Source: Taxillus chinensis (Eukaryota > Streptophyta > Magnoliopsida > Santalales > Loranthaceae). Taken from it: DNA of 64,000 nt. Made by a program: the position numbers and the translations under genes. The notes under the pieces are model-generated. The model was not told the origin of the DNA and ran no database searches. It saw only the letters and a list, made by a program, of their open reading frames with translations. The stretch covers positions 22,096,434 to 22,160,433 of the forward strand of contig CM042087.1 of NCBI GenBank assembly GCA_023512835.1, read 5' to 3'. Below, piece by piece: positions 1 through 11,040 of the stretch. The first letter of the stretch is position 1, and every line of letters begins with the position of its first letter.

Positions 1-97
1 TGTACCCATAAGACACGAACTAAAGGAATAGTCTTCGCACAAAGGATCTTATCCCGCCTATCCAAAACCCAAATAAGAGTCTCCATGATAGTGATGT
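1..97 (-). pseudogene. Chromovirus integrase C-terminal/chromodomain fragment
   Basis: Read on the minus strand, this stretch encodes LDRRDKIL followed by [10 protein letters not shown]. This matches the chromodomain-like tail at the end of the two Tekay-like integrases in this window ([20 protein letters not shown] near 45290 and 55230). It is cut off by the window edge on one side and by the copia LTR terminus at 98 on the other. It is a relic of a third chromovirus copy, different in sequence from the other two. No function is expected. Confidence 0.7.
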
Positions 98-685
98 TGT
101 TGGTCCCTGGGAGCCTAGAGGGGGGGGGTGAATAGGCTCTAATCAAAAACTCTTCTTTCGTCTTTGGCACAACACTTATCTGGTTAAATGATAAAATTAG
201 TACGGAAGATAACCAGATAGTGGAAGTATTTTGTTGTTTTATTATCAATGGATAAATACAACAAAAACAAATAGCAAATTAAAGCTAATGAAGCTTTTCG
301 ATCTACTAGAAACTCTCTTTCACTCTGTTTACAATGATTCACACACTAGCCAATATAATCTCTAAAAGCTCTTATACATGTACACACATTATATCTAAAA
401 TTTACAAGTCTTAATATATAATCATCCATTAGAAAGATATTCTTGGAACTTGTTCTTCGAGCAACATGTAGCATTGACTGTTCCTCGAAAACTCTCTACC
501 TTAATTGTTTGTGGATGTGGAGCTCAAGATCTTGAGTACGTAGAAACATAAGTATCTTCGCGTGATCCCAATTTCAATTAAAGCTTTGTCCACATCTCCG
601 TGTATTCCACGTGTAAGATAATTTATATATTCAACAAGTTTGTCTTACATCTGGACACGATGAGCTGACGACTTTAAATGCGAAG

Positions 686-1236
686 CTAATAAGTTAAAGT
701 GCGTCTTCTTAATCCGTCATAAAGTTCCTTACTCCATGTTAATGAAGCTCGGATCCTTACTCGTATCAATAGTTGCTTACTCCATGTTAGTTTGATACTT
801 GAATCCTTATTGCATGTCATTTCCTTACTCCGCATAAGTTCCTTACTCCGTAGGAGCTAAAAGGTCTGGATGGCTTACTCCGTATTAAGACATCCTTACT
901 TCGCTTAAGTAAAAGGTTCATATTCCTTACTCCACATCTCTTTTCCTTACTCTGTGCGAATAAAGGACTTGGGTCCTTATTCCCGCACAAGTCGTTCCTT
1001 ACTCCGCATGAATGAAAGACTCGATTCCTTACTGTGTCTTCTTGTCCTTAGTCCACTTGAGTGGAAGACTTAGCTTTTTATTTCACGATAACTTTCTCTT
1101 ATTCCGTGCGAGATGTAGATAGGATTCTTATTCCGCCTTTATTTAACTTAGTCCGTTTAAAGTGAAAGACGCGGATTCTTTACTCCGTAACTTTAAGCAT
1201 TTGGTCTACACAAGTGGTACTTATTCCGTATAAAGA
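686..1236 (-). repeat. Degenerate CCTTACTCCGN array in LTR A
   Basis: About nineteen irregularly spaced copies of a motif near CCTTACTCCG (GGAGTAAGG on the other strand) occur here, separated by 15-40 bp of variable sequence. The same array is present in the other LTR A copy at about 20395-20920. It therefore belongs to the LTR rather than to a later insertion. Its position well upstream of the LTR 3' end suggests the U3 region, but no function can be shown. Confidence 0.65.
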
Positions 1237-1516
1237 CACTACAAGAAATCTAGCCTACGGTAACATCAAATAATAACATTATTGAAAAAGTGTTATGGTA
1301 TTAAACAAAAATCGGGGCGGCAACTTGATTGACTTGCGCGGGATTTTTTTCTACGAGAGGGATATTTTTTGGTGAAATGTTAGTGTTACCGAAGCATACG
1401 ACCTAAAAAATCTCTCTAATATTTATATGTCCCCAAAAAATGCATACTCTCTCTCATTTATCGACGAACCCTAGGAAATCTCTCCTTTACCGCAAGGTCG
1501 TCCTCCTTGTATCCAT

Positions 1517-1518
<2 letters not shown>

Positions 1519-1561
<43 letters not shown>
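1519..1561. repeat. (CT)n microsatellite
   Basis: An uninterrupted CT dinucleotide run of about 43 bp inside the CACTA-like element. Confidence 0.95.
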
Positions 1562-1564
<3 letters not shown>

Positions 1565-1739
1565 GCGTCAATCTGGACGATTCCGGATTTAAGTTTCTTA
1601 GGCGAGCATAACCATCCTTATTCTTGTCTTTTCTCTCATGGGGGCTTTTTAGGCTTTAGGGTTATCTCATATCTCTTGCGGCTCGAGAGAAGACTCAATC
1701 TGAGCTAGGGTTTATTGGTCGCTTCTGCTGGTGGTGAGG

Positions 1740-2065
1740 GCCTTGGGATATGGCGGCTTTCCCCTTGAGATGCTCCGGCGACTACTCGTCCTCACCTTCC
1801 AACGATGGGATCTTTAGTTTTGTTAGGGCGAATTTTCGGGCGGCGCTACGGATCCGGCTCCTCCACGACGAACCTTGCCTCCCTTGTGTCAACGGGCTAC
1901 AAGCAATGGCGTTCCCGGCCTTTCCGACCTCGGTGCTTTATCCGCCATGGCGGCACGGAATGGGCTATCTCCTCTTGTGGAAAAGCCCATCGCACCGCCA
2001 AGGATGGTGCCCGGCTCCACATCTTCTTATCTCGGTGTATATAGGCTACGGACTGTCGGTAAGTA
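1740..2065 (+). other. GC-richer ORF-like block inside the CACTA-like element
   Basis: A 111-codon open frame (1750-2085) and overlapping frames sit in a GC-richer island within AT-rich transposon sequence. A donor-like GGTAAGTATG occurs at about 2059, so the block resembles a first exon followed by an intron. I do not recognise any domain. It could be a gene fragment captured by the transposon, or merely the element's own leader. No coding function is claimed. Confidence 0.3.
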
Positions 2066-2317
2066 TGGTTCTTCACCTCTTCTAGTTTTGTCTTGCGATC
2101 TACTACACATACCTCGTCTTTCGACCCTGTGAGCTTGATTGTTAAGCATGCCGATCGGTCGCCGATATGCCCCACCAGGTTCCCCACGCGTTACGGTAGG
2201 ATACCAAGGTGACCTAGTAGTTAACCCATCTGCACGTAAGCCACCTCCCTCTCGCCTCTTTCATTTTCTATTTCAATTCATGTTTTTTGTCTTTCTTGTT
2301 TTACCTATATATATATA

Positions 2318-2332
2318 CACACACACACACAC
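2318..2332. repeat. (AC)n microsatellite
   Basis: A short alternating CA tract directly follows a TATATATA tract within the CACTA-like element. Confidence 0.8.
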
Positions 2333-2711
2333 GCTTTATTCAAAATGTAGGCGGTTTAAAGTAGTTTTATCTTACGTGTTTACCCACATATATTCCTAGA
2401 TCTCTTTATTTTCCTTGAATATGACTTTGGTCACTAAGTTTCCTCTAATCTATTCCTTTTTGTTGTTTTTTAGGTACAATACTTGAGTTTGATAAGCATT
2501 CATCCGATTTTGAATTTTATAGTATCTTGGCTATTCGTATAATGCAATCTGTGTTTTTATTTTGTTTTGTTTCTATGTGGCCACTATAATTATTTTGATT
2601 TAATGTGATCTTCATATGTGAACATTGCGAATTCATTTCATTGATGGCATGTATGTGTATATATATTTACTTATATATTTTTAAGAAAAGTGATCTTCAT
2701 ATGTGAACATT

Positions 2712-3211
2712 NNNNNNNNNNNNNNNNNNNNNNNNNNNNNNNNNNNNNNNNNNNNNNNNNNNNNNNNNNNNNNNNNNNNNNNNNNNNNNNNNNNNNNNNN
2801 NNNNNNNNNNNNNNNNNNNNNNNNNNNNNNNNNNNNNNNNNNNNNNNNNNNNNNNNNNNNNNNNNNNNNNNNNNNNNNNNNNNNNNNNNNNNNNNNNNNN
2901 NNNNNNNNNNNNNNNNNNNNNNNNNNNNNNNNNNNNNNNNNNNNNNNNNNNNNNNNNNNNNNNNNNNNNNNNNNNNNNNNNNNNNNNNNNNNNNNNNNNN
3001 NNNNNNNNNNNNNNNNNNNNNNNNNNNNNNNNNNNNNNNNNNNNNNNNNNNNNNNNNNNNNNNNNNNNNNNNNNNNNNNNNNNNNNNNNNNNNNNNNNNN
3101 NNNNNNNNNNNNNNNNNNNNNNNNNNNNNNNNNNNNNNNNNNNNNNNNNNNNNNNNNNNNNNNNNNNNNNNNNNNNNNNNNNNNNNNNNNNNNNNNNNNN
3201 NNNNNNNNNNN
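2712..3211. other. Assembly gap (500 N)
   Basis: Exactly 500 N, the conventional length for a gap of unknown size. The 22 bases directly before the gap repeat a stretch at about 2606-2627, so the assembly probably broke in a local repeat of the CACTA-like element. Reading frames that cross the gap are meaningless. Confidence 0.99.
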
Positions 3212-3415
3212 ACTTGGTTATTTACCAAATGTTTGTCAACACTCACGATGATCCAGATCAGGATTATGTATCTTGCCCTTAGCTTTTCTCTCACGAGTGA
3301 AGGTCTGTATTAAGGTAATATCTTCTGCAACAACTAAGAATAAACATACAAGGTCTCAAATTAAATTACATAGGGTTTTATCCACATTATCCAAATTCTG
3401 GGCTTGATCCAACAA

Positions 3416-3428
3416 TCTCCCCCAATAT
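3416..3428 (-). promoter_or_regulatory. Polypurine tract of minus-strand copia A
   Basis: On the minus strand the sequence ATTGGGGGAGAT lies directly before the LTR start TGTTGG. It is the plus-strand primer site for reverse transcription of a copia element. It shows that the sequence above this point is the element's internal region. Confidence 0.75.
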
Positions 3429-3557
3429 GGATATGCCAAAACCCTTTGTAATCTGATCTGGTAAGTGAAGCAAAAAGATAACATACAGAAATAAAGATAA
3501 CTTCCACATTCTATTTAGTCAGCAACAAGAGTACAATTCAGCCTTGATACGAGAATT

Positions 3558-4755
3558 TTACATTAAGGTACTATACTTGAAGATCATTGTTGCTACTTTC
3601 TCTCGAAGCTCCATTGTCTGCTCCATCGTATAGTTGGGGATGTTGTTCCAGTCTTCATCCACCTTTATGAAAGACTTGATGAAGAAACAGACAAAAGCTC
3701 CACAGCTATCTCCATTGGGCAGTTGAGGCACCTGCTTCCTACTCCGGATAGCCGCTTTCAGTAGGAGCCAAAGGAGTTTGACCCATTTCTTCATAAAGCC
3801 CGGATTGCTTTACTGCTTCTGTCAGCTGAAGCCGTAATGGTTCCAATTGATTCTTTCTAACTTTGTTATCCACAACTTGATGAGAATCAATTAAGAGTAT
3901 CTGCTTTGACGGAATCAGAAAAACAATCAGCATAAAATGCGGCGTCTTGACTTGGTACGGGATGAGGACAGAAGAAAGATTTCTCCATGGTTTGTTATCC
4001 TCAGCAGTTCTGTCAATGAAGGTCCGGATGTGGGCTATGTCTGGAAGATAACTCTCAGACCAACATGGCAAGACATCAGACAAGTGTCCGTCCTTGTATA
4101 GAGACGGAAACAGCCTCATCTCCATCTTTACTACCCGAGAGAAGTTGTCTATATCATCAGTGGTTAAGAGACCCTTCTCAGAATGTAGAGTTTGAATATC
4201 TTGAGATTAAAAGGGATAGATATCTGATAGACATCTTCGCTCGGCAGAAGACGTGGCATACTTGGTCATTTCATTGAAAACACTTCCATCCGCATCATGT
4301 GGATCAAGTTCAGCGTATGATGGGAGGAAGGTGACAGCCACAGATGGAGACGTCAATGGAGGAGCTGCACTTGAGGAGCTAGGCTAAGAGAAATGCCTGC
4401 ATTTGGAGATAAAAACTCCCAGAAGAAGTGTAGAGGCAGACCGCTTACCAGTAGGAGCGGAGGAAGTTGCAACGGGATCAAATGGCACTCTCTTCCCCGT
4501 TTTGGCAGATCGCCGGGGAGCGACAAAAGGACGAGCCATTATGTGAGCCAAATTCGCAAATGAAGTAGACAGAGAATGCACGGAAGAGGCTACAAGATCC
4601 ATCTTCTGCTCGATGGAAGTAGAGGAGTCAGTAAGCGCAGAAATGAGATGAACGCCAAGGGCATCAACCTTAGCTGCAATGGAAGCTATTTGAGTGTTTT
4701 GGGCTTGGGTGTGGCGGTCCAATTGTGCAGAGATCACAGCGTCGGAGTGGACCAT
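3558..4755 (-). pseudogene. Ulp1/C48 SUMO-protease-like protein carried by copia A, frameshifted
   Basis: Minus-strand coding in at least two frames. The first part (4755-4384) has a heptad-like, probably coiled-coil segment and then a basic, Pro/Ser/Thr-rich linker. The next part (4125-3739) contains TPHFMLIVF with a His codon at about 3939 and LLIDSH with an Asp codon at about 3888. After a frameshift, 3794-3558 contains QLPNGDSCGAFVC with a Cys codon at about 3704. This His-Asp-Gln-Cys order is that of C48 cysteine peptidases, which cut SUMO from proteins. The stop lies about 140 bp from the polypurine tract, so it is the last ORF before the 3' LTR. Copia elements do not normally carry such a domain. 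The frameshift makes it non-functional as sequenced. A separate nested insertion remains possible. Confidence 0.6.
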
Positions 4756-5008
4756 GCCAAAAGATATGCGCCCAAGAGCAAATTTCAGTGCTTTGGAGGA
4801 CTATCCTGCATGAAGAGTTGTATAAGTGCATTGGGTAGAGGAGTCAGCAGGAGGAGAGAGGGGTTGGTTATCAGTAGCAACATAGGGATCAACCAGAGCA
4901 TCGAAGGCATCCGGGGTAGCAGATTTGCTTTGACCAGAGAGGTTAACAACGGGAATGGCTATAGCAGGAGAAGAAGGCCCGACCTCAGTAGGGGAAGGAA
5001 CCCGTGCT

Positions 5009-5295
5009 ATCGAACTGACTCCAAAAAGAACTCATCATAGAACACCTATAGGAAATCATCCCATAACATGTTCCCCACCTCATGGCGACCCGCCAAGCTT
5101 AACCACCACTCTAAGGCCTCTCCCTCCAGCTGCCAGATTGCCAGTCGAACCTTCTCTTCCTATGGTGGAAGAAGGACAGAGAACACATGCTCCACATGCC
5201 GCAACCACTGCTTTGCTGCGGCTGGGTCTCCACCTCCCTTGAACCTTGTAGGTTTTTCTTTCCTGAACCTGGCTGCCAAATCCTATGAAGCTCTT
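5009..5295 (-). pseudogene. Chromovirus gag fragment, inverted arm
   Basis: The minus strand encodes a Ty3/gypsy gag core (retrotransposon gag domain) similar to the plus-strand copy at 5483-5760. The two arms are near-identical reverse complements, separated by about 190 bp. There are no start, zinc knuckle or downstream pol sequences, so this is only a fragment. Confidence 0.75.
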
Positions 5296-5300
5296 GACCA

Positions 5301-5770
5301 ATGACACAAGTGTTGGCTCAGCTTCAGGCCCTGAGCGATACGATGCATGGGATGAGAGATAGCAACGGTCAAGAGCTTCGGGAGGAGATAAGAGCAGAGA
5401 TGGCTACTCAGCGAGGGATACCTCCTCCACCACCTCGGGAAAACATGTTCCACATGATGGGGAAATTCAGAAGAGAGCTTCAAAGGATTGGGCAGCCAAG
5501 TTCAGGAAAGAGAAACCTGCAAGGTTCAAGGGAGGTGGAAACCCAGCCGCAGCAGAGCAGTGGTTGCGGCATGTAGAGCATGTGTTCTTCGTTCTTCTTC
5601 CACCAGAGGAAGAGAAGGTTCGACTGGCAGTCTGGCAGCTAGAGGGAGAGGCCTTAGAGTGGTGGTTGAGCTTGGAGGGTCGCCATGAGGTGGGAAACAT
5701 GTTGTGGGATGATTTCTTACAGGTGTTCTATGACGAGTTCTTTTCAGAGTCAGTTTGATGGCGCAAGAGG
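5301..5770 (+). pseudogene. Chromovirus gag fragment (Tekay-like), frameshifted
   Basis: The plus strand encodes an N-terminal gag stretch (AQLQALSDTMHGMR, then a PPPPP tract), a frameshift near 5480, then EQWLRHVEHVFF and GEALEWWLSLEG. This is the same order as the gag of the Tekay-like elements in this window (compare EQWLRQIEHVFS and GDALEWW near 59540 on the minus strand). It breaks off just after ESV*WRKR at about 5770. It is a gag relic without pol or LTRs. With the arm at 5009-5295 it forms a long inverted repeat. Confidence 0.75.
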
Positions 5771-5917
5771 AGATATCACCTCCCGCTAACCGTCTAGCTA
5801 AGAGTCCTTGCCCAACCACACCAATAACTAACTTTTCACCTCCCTAAAGACGAATCATTACAATAAGGCACCTCACAACCTCAAATTCTCAAGACTAGGA
5901 CACGGGTCCTCACACGA

Positions 5918-6858
5918 AGACTTGTCGGGTGTAGAGTGACAATGTTGTAAAGTCGAAGCTCATAGGGTCAAAGCTTGCAGGGTCGAAGATTGGGAGACCC
6001 GTTGGAATGAAAAGATGATTAGCCAAGGTAGAATGCGATTGTGACTGACTCAAAACTGGAGATTTGAAAACTTGAATACTCGTAGATTGAAAAGTCAGTT
6101 GATCACAGGTACCTAGCTTCGAAGCCGAAGAGCAAAAGAATTGGAAGATCAATTCCCAAGGCTCGAAGGCTCAGAGTCTAAGATTCGAAGGTGAAGACTT
6201 GGAGGCAATAACATGTGTAGTTGGAGAAGTAACAACGAAGCTACGAGGCATACATCTTCGAGGCTGTGGCTAGTCGAAGGAGTGAAATGCGCTAAAGGTC
6301 ATCGTTTAAGTAAGTTATCACTCAGATAACGTTTTTGAGCACGCTAAGTACTAGAAAACACGTGACCGTGATCTTGGCTTAACATGTTTCAACAATGAAG
6401 ATCAAAAGGTGAAACATGCTTAACCCTAGCATAAGGGTTTCATACTACGACCATCCTATAAATGCAAAGATATGCCTTACTTCAAGGGGCACTTCAGAAT
6501 ATTAGAGAATACAAGAAAGGTATCTAGAGCGATACAAAAGCTAGAGCCTACTGTATTGAAAGCATATAGTGGATTGGACACGGTGTAGGTACACCCTCAC
6601 CACCATAGAGTAAATTACATTGATCGAATCACGTAAACTGTGTGTCTTTGTCTTTTACTTCCCATACATACTTGTTGTTAATCTGATATTGCATAAGACA
6701 CTGAAATACCACCCAAAGAAGAACCACATACGTAGAATACCTCTGAGTATCATATTACTCTTAAAACTAAAGAAAATAATTTTAATTATACATATTCACC
6801 CCCCTCTTTGTATACACACACATACCCAGATGATCTTTCTTGGATCTTGGGAATATCA
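5918..6858 (+). mobile_element. LTR fragment of copia family C
   Basis: Shares successive blocks with the family C LTR at 52106-62338: TCGGGT plus clustered TCGAAG motifs, the 'ACCCTCACCACCAT' block near 6590, ATTCACCCCCCTCT near 6795, and the terminal GGAATATCA ending at 6858. The start of the LTR is missing. It is a truncated LTR, with TATA-like sequence near 6460 (CTATAAATGC). Confidence 0.7.
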
Positions 6859-7290
6859 AAGACTATACTGCACGTCCCTAAACCGCTTTATTACCGAAAA
6901 AGTATTTTTTAAATTTTTCAAAAATAAGCTCTGTGAGCGAATATATGTAATATATATGTGAAAATTATCAAAATGATAAGAAGATTAAGAAAATGAGGTT
7001 TGTGACCTGATCTAGGGTGTCATTTTAAAGGTCGAGTGTCGTTTGCTCGCTGTCAGCGGTCCAAATGCTGTTTTAACAATAACTTCCTCATTTGACCTCG
7101 AAATTGAGCGCGGCCGAAGGCATTGGTCGTAAAATTTAATTCTTTATCACCGAGACTAGATTTTTAGCATTTGAAATCCTTTTTAAAGAAGTTATTGAAA
7201 TACACTCTTCGAACCGACGGTCATGTCTCTTTATTTATATGTATAAAGTGATTAACAAATAAAAAGAAGTGTATATCCTACCCGAACAAA
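6859..7290. other. Unassigned AT-rich spacer
   Basis: Low-complexity AT-rich DNA with one moderately GC-rich stretch at 7020-7110. I see no domain, RNA gene or terminal repeat. It may be the 5' part of the hAT relic that follows. Confidence 0.4.
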
Positions 7291-8900
7291 ATGAGGTCCA
7301 ACAAATTGCCTTTTATATTTGTAAAGAAGAAGGGATTTAGACAATTTATGTTAGTTGTGTGTCCTAAATTGATTCAAATCCCATCTCATTATATAATTAC
7401 TAGGGATTGCTTGACTATTTTCATGGAAGAGAAGAGTAAATTGAGGATTACATTAAAAGGTCAACGAGTGTACCTAACCATAGACACATGGGCATCCACC
7501 CAAAATCTCAACTACATGTGTTTGTTGCATATTTTATCGTCTATGACTGGAAATTACACAAAAGAATTATAAACTTTTGTTTAGTTGAAAGTCATAAAGG
7601 TGAGAAGCTTGGTCAGGTTGTTGAGCTTTGTTTGCTTGAGTGAAACTTACAACATTTTCTTTGTGTAATTGTTGACAATGCAAGCTCCAACAATTTACTT
7701 GTTAATTTTTTTAAGAAAAAAAACCAAAAGTAGAAAGGGTATTGTATTGGAACGTGATTTTCTTGCATGTTAAGTGTTGTGCACATATATTGAACCTTAT
7801 TGTTTGTGATGGTTTAAAGGAGCATGATGATTCCATTGTTAGGGTGTGCAATGTTATTCGGTATGTGCGTTCATTGCCATCTAGATTGAGTGTTTCCAAA
7901 CTTTGTGCTAAAAAAAAAAAAACAAATTTCTTATTCTAAGGGGCTTTGCTTGGATGTTCCCACTAGATGGAACTCCATATTTGAGATGACTAATGTAATT
8001 GAAAAATATCAAAAGATTTTTGAGAAATTGGAAGATGAATACCCAAACTTTTTGTCTACAGTGGGATATGACATTAATGAAGAAGGAGGTGAAGGGAAAG
8101 AAAGTGCTCCAACTCATTTTGATTGGGAAAGAGTAAGAATGTTCATTCAATTTCTACAACTCTTTAAAGATGCAATTTTGAAGTTCTCTAGTTCTTTGCA
8201 TGTTACGTGTAATATCTTTTCTGAAGAGCTTGTGATACTTTAAGCTGAAATTAATGTCATATGTGCAAGTGATGATGTTTATTTGAAATCTATGGCAATG
8301 AGGATGAAAACCAAATTTGAAAAGTAATGAGGGAATGTTGATAAGATGAATCTTTTGTTATTCATTGGTGTTGTATTAGATTCGATATACAAATTGAGGT
8401 TTGTGAGCTTTTGTTTTTCGATGTAATTTGAGAGTGATAAAGTTATAGAAATGACAATAAAAGTTAAAGATGCTTTGATTAGGTTGTATGGATAGTATGC
8501 TAACAATCAAGCTTGTTGTGGAATGCAAGTTCCAACTTTATGTGAAGACTCATCTTTACCTTCAACCCAACCAAATGTTGTGCGTTTAAACTTGGCATCC
8601 CAATTTAGGAACCACTTGGAGGAGCAAGATGTTTTCAATATCAAAACCGACGTGGGCAAGTACTTAGGCGAAGCTCGTGAACCTCAAAATGATAATTTTC
8701 ATCTTTTAGGTTGGTGGAAAATCAATTTTTTTAGGTTTCACGTCCTCTCCCAAGTGGCACGAGATATTTTGGTAATACTTATATCGGCTGTTACATTTGT
8801 GCCTGCATTTAGCACAGGGGGCTGTGTTTTTGACTCTTTTAGGAGTTCTTTATCACCATGTATGGTAGAGGCCTTAATATATGCACAAAATTGGCTTTAA
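7291..8900 (+). pseudogene. hAT-superfamily transposase relic
   Basis: Successive fragments in different frames match the plant hAT (RICESLEEPER/Daysleeper type) order. 7291-7572 contains LTIDTWASTQNLNYMCL, part of the RNase H-like catalytic core. 7742-7939 contains VKCCAHILNLIVCDGLK. 7930-8243 contains CLDVPTRWNSIFEM. 8523-8900 is the C-terminal hAT dimerisation region, with FSTGGCVFDSFRSSLSP and a final ALIYAQNWL. Several stops and frameshifts separate them, and a poly-A run at about 7910-7922 marks one break. The order of motifs is intact, so this is an old whole copy that decayed in place. No terminal inverted repeats were identified. Confidence 0.8.
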
Positions 8901-9180
8901 GATTCATTACTCCTATTAACCTCCAAGCTTCGATGCGTGGAATTGAGAAAATGGATAACATCAACTCAGATATGTGTTTACTTTTAAAAAATCATTATTA
9001 GTATTTGGTAAGGTATCTATATTTATTTCTATTTATATTTTCTTATTTTTTTTTCTTCACTTTTAGAAGGGAATGATGAATTAATAATTATTAATTATTG
9101 AATTGATGATAGAGGATGTGAGGTAAGACATAAGATTAAGTAGTTTAGTTATTATTACAAGTCTGGATTCTGTTTGCTGC
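8901..9180. other. AT-rich spacer after hAT relic
   Basis: A/T-rich DNA, probably the transposon's 3' untranslated end followed by host spacer. No feature is recognised. Confidence 0.4.
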
Positions 9181-9575
9181 ATATTCTGGCCACTTTGGAG
9201 ACCAATAGATTATATTTTTCTGTTCATAGTTGGATTACCAAACTGAAGAAAAATTTGAGAACAGAAGCTGCTCAAGTTTTGGGTATATTCAAATTGCAGT
9301 TTTAGTTACTTATATGTATTCATATTTCTGTATTGTTTTAAACTTGTTTGTTTACACTTCTTTCTAATTTTCTTTCATTGTTAGGGGCTGCTTGATGTTT
9401 TTCAATGACTGTCTAATTGGTTTAATGTGTTTTTCTTACCTTGGGATGAAGTCTTATTGTGGCAGACAATTGCACTCCCAATGAAGACAATTGCATACAC
9501 AGTTTCACTTATTGATTACGGGAAGGAAGCGGAGGATCATCTCTCAAAAGCCGTAAGTGAGAACTCATATTACTC
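9181..9575 (+). other. Exon-like remnants of an unrecognised gene
   Basis: 9181-9299 reads as an open stretch including RLYFSVHSWITKLKKNL. After an intron-like AT-rich stretch ending TTGTTAG at about 9385, a second open stretch (about 9386-9553) includes LLWQTIALPMKTIAYTV and ends at a donor-like GCCGTAAGT. Base composition and splice-like borders suggest exons, but one in-frame stop (near 9407) is present and I recognise no family. This could be part of a decayed host gene or of an untranslated transcript. Confidence 0.25.
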
Positions 9576-10012
9576 TTGTTGATTTAGTCTGGTTGAACCG
9601 CTTAAGTCTTCATCGGAGGACCATGAATTGAAATGACAGTTTTATTCACCAGGTTAAATGAATCCATCTATTACAGATGCTTGGTCATGCTTAGGTAAAA
9701 AATATATTTACATAATTTGTCAGGAGCTTTACACAAAAATATATTACAAATATAGAGCTCTGAGCTTTTGTCCAATAAAACAAGTCAACGAATTCACACA
9801 TCACAATTAACATCTACTGAATTAGTGATCTATTAATTAGATATTTCTCGGGTTTTGTTTTCTACACATGAATTAATACATTAAAATTCAGCACCTTGTT
9901 TGAGATTGGGCCTTGTGCAAGATAGGGCTTTCATTACATAAATGGTGGAAATCATGAGCAACCTGAGTATCCATTCCTGAAACACCACAGTTAATGTTGA
10001 TTATGCGAATCA
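9576..10012. other. Intergenic spacer
   Basis: AT-rich sequence with no coding or structural signal that I can support. Confidence 0.4.
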
Positions 10013-10280
10013 TTCTTTTCCTGTTCTGTGCCGTTGCTTAATTGCTGGTTTTATTTCTCGTGTTCAATTTATATGTGAATCTATTAATAAATCCCTTACT
10101 GTCTGCAAGGGAATGGGGAGAAGGCATTGAATGTCTTTAACTGTACTGTTCTTTTCCTGTTCTGTGTCGTTGCTCAATTGCTGGTTTTATTTCTCGTGTT
10201 CAGTTCATATGTATCTATTACTAAATCCCTTACTATCTGCAAGGGAACGGGGAGAAGCCATTGAATGTCTTTAACTGCAT
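10013..10280. repeat. Tandem duplication, 136-bp period
   Basis: Two adjacent copies start TTCTTTTCCTGTTCTGTG at 10013 and 10149. Each runs through TTTCTCGTGTTCA and CTGCAAGGGAA to GAATGTCTTTAACTG. The copies differ by scattered substitutions and a small indel, so the duplication is not recent. Confidence 0.85.
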
Positions 10281-11040
10281 GACTCATAGGGGCTGCTATA
10301 TTTCTTTACTCTTTCTTTGGATGCCTTTTGATACATTTTCTGCACTAAAAAAACTCTCAATTGCTTTCCATTTTCTAATTGCACCTTTTTTTTTCTCATG
10401 TTTCTTATAGACTGTTTCAGTGAAAGTTATAAGAACAATAAGTAAGCGAAGTAGCCAGACTGAGGTGTTTGCAACATGTGATAGACTGCTTTGTAGTGTT
10501 TGCAACATGTGATAGACTGTTTAGTGGTTTGCAACACGATGCCGCAACAAAAAGGGACTTATAGTTATGGACATACAACATTATTGTCTTTGTATATTTT
10601 TTGTTGGAGATTTAGCTTTTGATATTGCAGATTATTTTTGTTACCTTTCATTTTATATTATCATTATTGATTTGTTTTCTTTACACGTCATTTTAGGTGA
10701 AATTGAACCAACCCTGATTGGGTGTGCAGCAAAATTGTTTTGTATTTAAAAAGGTTTTTAAAATTTTTATTTGAATATTAATTTTTTTTATATTTACTTT
10801 ATGGGTTGCTGTTATTATTATTATTTTAATATTTTAATATTTATTTTCCTGTTTAAATTTAAAAATTAATTTAAACAGAAAAGCTGACCAAAAAATTATA
10901 AATCAAATCAAATTCAAAACTAATAATTTTTTATATTTGTTATTTGATTTTAGTTTGATAATTTCCTAAAAGCATTAGATTCGATTTAAAATATTATATA
11001 AATCAAGATACACATACCCAAAAAGAACAGTGCTAGATAT
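10281..11040. other. AT-rich intergenic DNA
   Basis: Very AT-rich. It includes a short internal repeat of GTGTTTGCAACATGTGATAG at about 10464 and 10496. No gene is supported. Confidence 0.4.

Larger units (their letters stand above)
1237..3211. mobile_element. CACTA-like (En/Spm) DNA transposon, far end inside gap
   Basis: The sequence starts CACTACAAGAAATC, the typical plant CACTA terminal inverted repeat, and is preceded by AGA. The other LTR A copy reads continuously across this point. The reverse-complement target would be AAAGACTTGGTT, and the base after the gap resumes at ACTTGGTT. This places the second terminus and a 3-bp AGA duplication within the last few gap bases. No transposase ORF is visible in the sequenced part, so it is probably non-autonomous or its coding part is in the gap. 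It contains a CT microsatellite and a GC-richer ORF-like block. Confidence 0.65.
98..3414 (-). mobile_element. LTR of Ty1/copia family A (minus strand, 3' LTR), interrupted
   Basis: The reverse strand starts TGTTGGATCAAGCCC at 3414 and ends GGGACCAACA at 98, the same termini as the plus-strand LTR at 20175-23068. A purine tract lies directly outside the start, so this is the 3' LTR of a minus-strand element whose interior lies above 3414. The LTR is split by a CACTA-like insertion from 1237 into the N gap. The pieces 98-1236 and 3212-3414 align with the uninterrupted part of the 20175 copy. The family is called SIRE-like copia because the 20175 copy is followed by a copia gag and integrase of that type. 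Confidence 0.8.

Noticed and set aside
2671..3313. Long frames across the gap
   Set aside because: They consist of N bases.
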